This document shows, one piece after another, positions 50,700 through 55,753 of a DNA stretch of 55,753 nucleotides (position 1 is the stretch's first letter; the number at the start of each line of letters is the position of its first letter). The notes beneath the pieces are model-generated. The model worked only from the letters and a program-made list of their open reading frames with translations, searched no databases and was not told the origin of the DNA. A program made the translations under genes and the position numbers. This stretch comes from Chlamydiae bacterium CG10_big_fil_rev_8_21_14_0_10_35_9 (lineage in GTDB: Bacteria; Chlamydiota; Chlamydiia; Chlamydiales; SM23-39): NCBI GenBank assembly GCA_002773835.1, contig PFAC01000037.1, positions 1 through 55,753 on the forward strand, written 5' to 3'.

Positions 50700-52537
50700 G
50701 CTAGAGCTCCTATTATGCCTGCTAGCAGTAAATAAGCTAATAAACCTATGAAAGGAGGAGTTAAAATAGTAGGCTCGGGAGCAATAGCCCCAATTACTGT
50801 TAAAAAAGCAATTAAAATACCTATGCAGGCATCGCCGCCAACAAGTCCTGAAGAAAGCAAGATCCCTTTTTCTTGAGCCTCTTCTTTTTTTGAATGACGA
50901 TTTACATACCATGATATTAACCCGCCAACCATTATGCCTGCTGATAAAGAAAGTGGCAAATAAAGACCTATTGCAAAAGGCAAAACGGGAACTTTTAAAA
51001 TTTCTACTAACAGGCCAATTATGACCCCTACAATAATCAGGGTATATGGTAGATCGCCAGATATTACTCCTTTGGTAATTAGCGCCATTAAAGTTGCTTG
51101 AGGAGCTGGCATGCTTTCAGAGCCCAGCTGGTATGCTTCATTTAAAATGTAGACGGTAAAACCTAAAGCAAGAGAAGGGATAAAAACTCCAATAATTTCT
51201 GCTATTTGCTGCAGCTTAGGAGTAGATCCTAAAAGAAAACCAGTTTTTAAGTCTTGAGAGGTGGTAGCTGCCATGCAAATGGCAATATTGGCAACGGCAG
51301 CCATTGTAATAGCTGCAATTAAGTAAACTCTTTCTGTCCATCCAAGAAGTACAAAAATTATGCATGTTAGTAATAGCGTCGTGATAGTCATACCTGAGAC
51401 TGGATTGGAAGTTGAGCCAACAATCCCTACTGTAATCGATGTTACAGCTACAAAGAAAAAACCGATAATAACAAGCAAAATAATAGTGGTTAGGTTCATA
51501 GGAAGGCCAGGGAAAAGCCATAAAGTAAGTATGATGGCGATTGATCCTAAGATTAGCCATCCAAGAGAAATATCTTGATCTGTTCTATCTAAGATTCTGT
51601 TACTGCCAAATCCAGAAAAGAGCTCCTTGATTCCTACATGCACCGTTTTAATAATCAAAGGCCAAATCTTTATGAGGCTTAAAAATCCGCCTGTAGCAAC
51701 TGCTCCAGCACCAATATAACGAACATAGCTAGCCCAGATCTCTTGTGAGCTCATGTCACTGATGGGAATAGTTGATGGATAAATTATAGATTCAGAGCCT
51801 CCAAACATTTTCATAATCGGGATAATAACCCACCAGGCAAAAACACCTCCAGAAAACATAATAGAAGTGATTTTAGGTCCGACAATAAACCCCACACCTA
51901 AAAGGGAAGGGGTAGTAGCAACACTAAAGTTGGATTTTTCAAATGGATGTAAGATCCATGTAAATTTTTCTGTCCATAGTCCAAATATTCCTGAGCATAT
52001 TTTAAAAATACTTCCTAAAAGAAGGCCCCATAAAGCCATGATGGCAGATTTATGTCCTTTTTCCCCTACCTTTAAAATTTCGGCGCAAGCAGTCCCTTCT
52101 GGAAAAGGTAAAACGCCATGTTCCTCTACAATAATGTATCTTCTCATAGGGATCATAAACAATACCCCTAAAATACCTCCCAGTACAGAAAGTAAAAAGA
52201 TTCTCCCGATAGAAGGGGCATCTCCCAATAGCATTAAAGCCGGAATGGTAAAGATAATACCGGCAGCAAGCCCTTCTCCGACTGTTGCTATTGTTTGCAC
52301 AATATTATGTTCTAAGATAGTCGATTTTCGGAAGAAAACCTTAAAAACTCCCATGGATACAACAGCTGCAGGAATAGATGCTGAAATGGTAGTGCCAATT
52401 TTTAAGCCTAGGTAAGCATTACCAATGGCAAAGAAAAATCCTAAAATAATTCCTAAGCTTAAGCTTTTAAAAGTAAATTCAGGAACCTTTTTTTTGCTAG
52501 AAACATGAGGTTTAAAAACTGGTTTTTGGGTCGTCAT
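50675..52537 (-). CDS. OPT-family oligopeptide transporter
   Basis: Probably imports small peptides or metal chelates with protons. A 620-residue protein with about 14 hydrophobic segments, among them SLGIILGFFFAIGNAYLGLK, GTTISASIPAAVVSMGVFKV, and the conserved EHNIVQTIATVGEGLAAGII. The sequence VVTLA-like loops and GDACIGILIAFLTVIGAIAP near the end fit the OPT/PTR2-like (YSL) family. It lies between two pseudopilin genes, whose operon it interrupts, and its stop region overlaps the downstream pseudopilin by 25 nt. Length is close to that of bacterial OPT proteins. Confidence 0.87.
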   Translation of the reverse strand: MTTQKPVFKPHVSSKKKVPEFTFKSLSLGIILGFFFAIGNAYLGLKIGTTISASIPAAVVSMGVFKVFFRKSTILEHNIVQTIATVGEGLAAGIIFTIPALMLLGDAPSIGRIFLLSVLGGILGVLFMIPMRRYIIVEEHGVLPFPEGTACAEILKVGEKGHKSAIMALWGLLLGSIFKICSGIFGLWTEKFTWILHPFEKSNFSVATTPSLLGVGFIVGPKITSIMFSGGVFAWWVIIPIMKMFGGSESIIYPSTIPISDMSSQEIWASYVRYIGAGAVATGGFLSLIKIWPLIIKTVHVGIKELFSGFGSNRILDRTDQDISLGWLILGSIAIILTLWLFPGLPMNLTTIILLVIIGFFFVAVTSITVGIVGSTSNPVSGMTITTLLLTCIIFVLLGWTERVYLIAAITMAAVANIAICMAATTSQDLKTGFLLGSTPKLQQIAEIIGVFIPSLALGFTVYILNEAYQLGSESMPAPQATLMALITKGVISGDLPYTLIIVGVIIGLLVEILKVPVLPFAIGLYLPLSLSAGIMVGGLISWYVNRHSKKEEAQEKGILLSSGLVGGDACIGILIAFLTVIGAIAPEPTILTPPFIGLLAYLLLAGIIGALALRKPRKN

Positions 52538-52637
52538 AAATATAAGCTGCCAACTTTCCTTTTATCTGTTCTATAAAGAACATTAAAAAAAAAGTATAGC
52601 CCGTATTAAAAATAAATTTTCTTTCTAGCAAAAAGAA

Positions 52638-53126
52638 TTAAAAAGGAATTTCTTTACTGTTTTGAGGAAGGAAGACTTTTTTGTTATTTTTTGAAACAAT
52701 GACAAAATGAGAAAAAATATATTCCTTCTTATGTTCATTTAAAGATAAATGAAGATCAATCCTAACCTTTTTGTATAAAAAGTCATCTTTGGATAATTTC
52801 GAAGCATATCCAATTAATTGATATTTTCTAGCAACGATTTCTTTATCATTTAATTTATAATCACTTAAATAATAGAAGTTTGCATTTTTCTTATTAGAAG
52901 ACATAGTGCTTTCAAGTGAGATGTTATTGCAATATAGAAAACTTAGCACTTCAGAAAAACTGCAATTAGCTACTCTTTCAAGCTCTAGCTTTAGTGCCTT
53001 TTTTTTTGTAGTTAAAAATAACTCATAAGGAGACTTGATAAAGAAAAAAATAAAAAATAAAGACAATGTAAAGGCAATTAATACTTCAAGTAAAAGAAAA
53101 GATTTTTTTTTAATTTTAATTCTCAT
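52638..53126 (-). CDS. Type IV prepilin-like protein (GspI/H-like pseudopilin)
   Basis: A 162-residue protein with a leader RIKIKKKS followed by FLLLEVLIAFTLSLFFIFFF, giving S|F at the cleavage site and Glu at +5, typical of type II secretion minor pseudopilins. Beyond it is a short globular part with YLSDYKLNDKEIVARKYQLI and QKVRIDLHL-like strands. The class (GspI or GspH) is not certain. It begins at ATG 53126 and is transcribed towards the OPT gene 100 bp away. No GspD, E or F genes are in this window. Confidence 0.6.
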   Translation of the reverse strand: MRIKIKKKSFLLLEVLIAFTLSLFFIFFFIKSPYELFLTTKKKALKLELERVANCSFSEVLSFLYCNNISLESTMSSNKKNANFYYLSDYKLNDKEIVARKYQLIGYASKLSKDDFLYKKVRIDLHLSLNEHKKEYIFSHFVIVSKNNKKVFLPQNSKEIPF

Positions 53127-53201
53127 ATCGTTGAAATAGTAGTTTGACGAGATATCGAAAAGAAGAGTATCTTATAATTAGAAAAATTAAACATTAATCT
53201 C

Positions 53202-54179
53202 ATGAAGTTTCAAACAAAAGCATTGTATAATCTTCTTAGATTAAATTATATGTCTGACCCTACCATTTCTTGTGAGAGTTGGCAGGTTGAGGATATGCGC
53301 AAAGCATCTACGGAAGATCTGTATCATCGATTAGAAATACTGGGGATAGAACTTACTAAAGAGTCTTTATGGCAATTATCTGAAGGCTGTGATACTCCAG
53401 AGGAGCTTACGGATGCTCTTTTAGAAGGCACCCATAATGCTAAAATAGATGATCAGTGTTACTTGCTTATCTTTGAGCTTTGGCGAAGGTTTCTGCCTGA
53501 AAAGCAATCACTGTCTATTTTTTGTGATGAGCTAGATTTGAGAATATTTCGCTATGAGCATAATGAGTTGCAAAGCGATGAAGAAATTCAGGATGCATTG
53601 GCAAACCTAGAAGATATTTTAGATGAAAATGTAGACATGGGAGTAGAGCCTAGTGAAACTTTTGCCAGGTTGTCTGAATATTTAGCCCATGATTTAGAAG
53701 GGTTCTTATACGATTATATTGCAGAGCAGGTGGATGCAGATAATTATTTATATGCTCAAGAATTGTTAGAAGAATTTTACCCCTTCATGACAGAGTTGGT
53801 CTGGTTTGATTTTATAAGATTAAGGCTACTATCTTTAAATGACATTGCAGCTTCTAACGAGCTTGCTGAAAAAATCATAAAAGAATTAAAGAAAAGTCCT
53901 AATCTTGACCTTCAGTTAGAAATACTTCGATTTATGGCTGAGACAGGCGATCGGTCTTTGTTTTTACAGCTTGTCAAAAATACGTTAAAAATATTGAAAA
54001 AAGAAGAGGACTTCTTAGATCTTTTAGAAGTAATAGCTGACTTTTATAGACGTCTTGATCAGGAAGATGTAGAAAAAGCAATTCAAACAATTATGAACAG
54101 GCGGCAGGCAAAGCAGCCTTTAGAAAAAATTAATCTTAAAGACCCCGACATTAAAAAACTTAAGTTAGTATTGCATTAA
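53202..54179 (+). CDS. Hypothetical helical protein
   Basis: A 325-residue, acidic, mostly helical soluble protein without recognised domain. Sequence patterns such as DLYHRLEILGIELTKESLWQ, AELS-like SEYLAHDLEGFLYDYIAEQV and LDLLEVIADFYRRLDQEDVE suggest TPR- or HEAT-like alpha repeats. The start is ATG 53202, 75 bp from the pseudopilin start on the opposite strand. No signal peptide or membrane segment is seen. It may be a chlamydial family-specific protein. The stop overlaps that of the next minus-strand gene by 4 nt. Confidence 0.6.
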   Translation: MKFQTKALYNLLRLNYMSDPTISCESWQVEDMRKASTEDLYHRLEILGIELTKESLWQLSEGCDTPEELTDALLEGTHNAKIDDQCYLLIFELWRRFLPEKQSLSIFCDELDLRIFRYEHNELQSDEEIQDALANLEDILDENVDMGVEPSETFARLSEYLAHDLEGFLYDYIAEQVDADNYLYAQELLEEFYPFMTELVWFDFIRLRLLSLNDIAASNELAEKIIKELKKSPNLDLQLEILRFMAETGDRSLFLQLVKNTLKILKKEEDFLDLLEVIADFYRRLDQEDVEKAIQTIMNRRQAKQPLEKINLKDPDIKKLKLVLH

Positions 54180-54925
54180 AGTATTCTTACAGGGGTAAAA
54201 TCCACATAGTCTGCAGCTACAAAGATATATTCAATATTATTTTTAGTACCAAAAAGTTGACTTCCCAGCTTTAAGCTGTGCAGGTGACCAAAAACGCACT
54301 TTTGTATCTCGTATTTTTCTAAAAGCTTAGAGACTTGAGAATCTTGTAAATCAGCGCTTATAGGAGGGTAGTGGGTCATGGCGAGTTTGTATTTAGCTTT
54401 TGGGTCGATTTTTTGCAGGCTTCTCTGAAGTCTTTCAAGCTCTCTAGCAAAGAGCTTTTCATTTAGATCTTTTTGAATTTGAGCATCTATATCTTTTTTT
54501 TCTTTGGGATTAGGTCTATATTCAATGTAGCTTTCAAATGTGTATTCAGGACTGTCCCAAAGCCTTGCTCCAGCAATACTTATATCTTGTATGTGGAAAG
54601 CGTCATTTTGTAAAACTTCGATAGAGTCGGGTAAAATGCTTTTTACTTTACTAAGAGAGCTCCACCAATAATCGTGATTTCCTTTAAGCATTAATTTACG
54701 TCCTGGAAGATCGTCAATCCACCCCAAATCAATCTGAGCTTCTTGAATAGACATAGCCCAACAAATATCTCCGGGGATTAATACAAAATCTTCTTCATGT
54801 ACTGTTTGCTTCCAGTTTCTTGCTATTTTTTCTACATATTTTTCCCAGACAGGGCCGAAAATTTCCATAGACTTATCAGGTACACTTAAATTCAAATGTA
54901 GATCGGCAATAGCAAAAACTTTCAT
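54176..54925 (-). CDS. Calcineurin-like metallophosphoesterase
   Basis: A 249-residue phosphohydrolase. It begins KVFAIADLHLNLSV (D-x-H motif), then VLIPGDICWAMS (GDxxW-like), KLMLKGNHDYWW (GNHD), and near the end LAMTHYPPI and CVFGHLHSLK (GHxH), the complete metal-binding set. The preceding region SVPDKSMEIFGPVWEKYVEK is a family-specific helix. It is transcribed just after glgC with ATGA overlap, an arrangement also present in Chlamydia chromosomes as far as I recall. Substrate unknown; a phosphodiester or phosphomonoester is expected. Confidence 0.92.
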   Translation of the reverse strand: MKVFAIADLHLNLSVPDKSMEIFGPVWEKYVEKIARNWKQTVHEEDFVLIPGDICWAMSIQEAQIDLGWIDDLPGRKLMLKGNHDYWWSSLSKVKSILPDSIEVLQNDAFHIQDISIAGARLWDSPEYTFESYIEYRPNPKEKKDIDAQIQKDLNEKLFARELERLQRSLQKIDPKAKYKLAMTHYPPISADLQDSQVSKLLEKYEIQKCVFGHLHSLKLGSQLFGTKNNIEYIFVAADYVDFTPVRIL

Positions 54926-55753
54926 AAAATGTAGTTATCAGGAATATGGGTATTAGCTGAGACTATAATAATCCCATCTCTTATATAAATACCTTCTCCA
55001 TCAAAAGTATCCAGGTTCTTTTGATTGATGAGTTTAACATTATTTCCAATTTTTACGTGTTCATCAATAATGGCATTTTCAATTTGGCAATTTTGCCCAA
55101 TACCAAAATTTTCTGGCAAATATTTCAAGTTTTCCGGCCTATAATAATAATGATTAGGAGCTAGGATACTTCTTTTTATGCTAGTCCCTTTTTGAATATG
55201 AGACCTCAGTCCAATAATAGAATTAGTAATTTCTGAGGCAAAGATAATACTCCCATCGCAAATAATCGAGTCTGTTATTTTACAATCTTTTACTCTCGGG
55301 CCTGGCAAATGGCATAACCTTGAAAAAATGGGATTGCTTTCATCATAGGTGTTGAGTCCCAGTTTATTTTTTGTTAAAGCAAGGTTGGCTTCATAAAAAG
55401 AGGAGATAGTCCCAATATCTTCCCAATATCCATTATAGATAAAAGCGTAAGACTTTCCCTTTTTTATTTGTGTGGGGATTAGGTGTTTTCCAAAATCTTC
55501 ACGGTTATCTTCTTCAAGTAATGCTGCCAACACATCTCGTTTGAAAATATAGATTCCCATTGATCCTAAATATTTTTTATCTGAGTTATTGGGTAAGTCC
55601 CATTTTTTATGAAAAGACTTTGGCAAAGTAAATGATTGTAAAAGGGAATCTTCTTTGGGTTTTTCGGCAAAATCGACGATTTTGGAGCCGTCATCTATTT
55701 TTAAAAGACCAAGTCTTTTCGCATCACTTTCTACAACAGGAAGAGATGCAATG
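54922..55753 (-). CDS. glgC: Glucose-1-phosphate adenylyltransferase, partial (N-terminus outside window)
   Basis: Forms ADP-glucose for glycogen synthesis. The frame is open from the window's last base (IASLPVVESDAKRLGLLKID, then GSKIVDFAEKPKED) and continues to 54922, so the gene begins beyond 55753. The substrate loop AEKP, KSYAFIYNGYWEDIGTISSF and left-handed beta-helix repeats (SIICDGSIIFASEITNSIIG) followed by NAIIDEHVKIGNNVKL match GlgC. An internal ATG at 55626 is not the start. Glycogen storage is typical of chlamydiae. It precedes the phosphoesterase with 4-nt overlap. Confidence 0.95.
   Translation of the reverse strand, partial: IASLPVVESDAKRLGLLKIDDGSKIVDFAEKPKEDSLLQSFTLPKSFHKKWDLPNNSDKKYLGSMGIYIFKRDVLAALLEEDNREDFGKHLIPTQIKKGKSYAFIYNGYWEDIGTISSFYEANLALTKNKLGLNTYDESNPIFSRLCHLPGPRVKDCKITDSIICDGSIIFASEITNSIIGLRSHIQKGTSIKRSILAPNHYYYRPENLKYLPENFGIGQNCQIENAIIDEHVKIGNNVKLINQKNLDTFDGEGIYIRDGIIIVSANTHIPDNYIL

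Noticed and set aside
50700..50912. N-terminal extension of the pseudopilin frame
   Set aside because: Reads as a shadow of the OPT gene, with Cys/Arg/His-rich composition and no homology to pilins.

Overview
The window looks like the chromosome of an environmental (Parachlamydiales-type) member of the Chlamydiae. It is AT-rich and densely packed. Strong lineage markers are a topoisomerase I ending in a SWIB domain, a ParA/pGP6-D partition pair related to the chlamydial plasmid, a membrane-bound RsbU-type PP2C phosphatase next to the enolase cluster, and several neighbour pairs that I recall from Chlamydia chromosomes (uvrD/rpoN, mutL-pepP, glgC-phosphoesterase, eno/rsbU). Genus and species cannot be fixed from this sequence alone.

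Layout. 1-4.4 kb: surface-glycan genes (end of a GT1 glycosyltransferase, ManC-type guanylyltransferase, a decayed methyltransferase, a GT90/CAP10 protein, a Wzy/WaaL-like membrane protein). 4.4-18.8 kb: TopA-SWIB, two unknown proteins, a Kdo hydroxylase, RpoN, a GT9-like transferase, UvrD/PcrA, PutA and a NamZ/DUF1343 protein. 18.8-24.8 kb: accessory region with an AAA_14/DUF4143 ATPase behind a perfect palindrome, an antitoxin-like remnant, parA-pgp6, a candidate small RNA, and two opposed copies of a two-gene cassette (small twin-CX3C peptide plus small membrane protein) around a possible three-way-junction RNA, then two more membrane-protein genes. 24.8-31.6 kb: groESL under a degenerate CIRCE and a clear promoter, an Inc-like small protein, PrmA, TrkH, TrkA and an isochorismatase-fold protein without its cysteine. 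31.6-34.6 kb: a TPR-like remnant, a glycosyltransferase, tRNA-Arg(ACG), a metallo-beta-lactamase-fold hydrolase, a peroxiredoxin and an unknown protein. 34.6-42.4 kb: a RING-finger membrane protein, eno-rsgA-trmH, the RsbU-type phosphatase, a CCA-adding-type enzyme and an outer-membrane-like protein. 42.4-49.3 kb: apparent operon mutL-pepP-nucleotide cyclase-histidine kinase. 49.3-53.1 kb: type II secretion pseudopilin-like genes with an OPT transporter between them. 53.2-55.75 kb: an unknown helical protein, a metallophosphoesterase and the 3' part of glgC.

How the parts fit. Lipopolysaccharide and glycan genes, a cell-wall-sugar hydrolase, envelope sensors and a type II secretion remnant suggest an intracellular bacterium that remodels its surface. 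The RING protein and several short two-helix membrane proteins look like candidate host-facing (Inc-like) factors. The most novel-looking system is the duplicated twin-CX3C peptide/membrane-protein cassette at 22.3-24.3 kb, beside plasmid-type partition genes.
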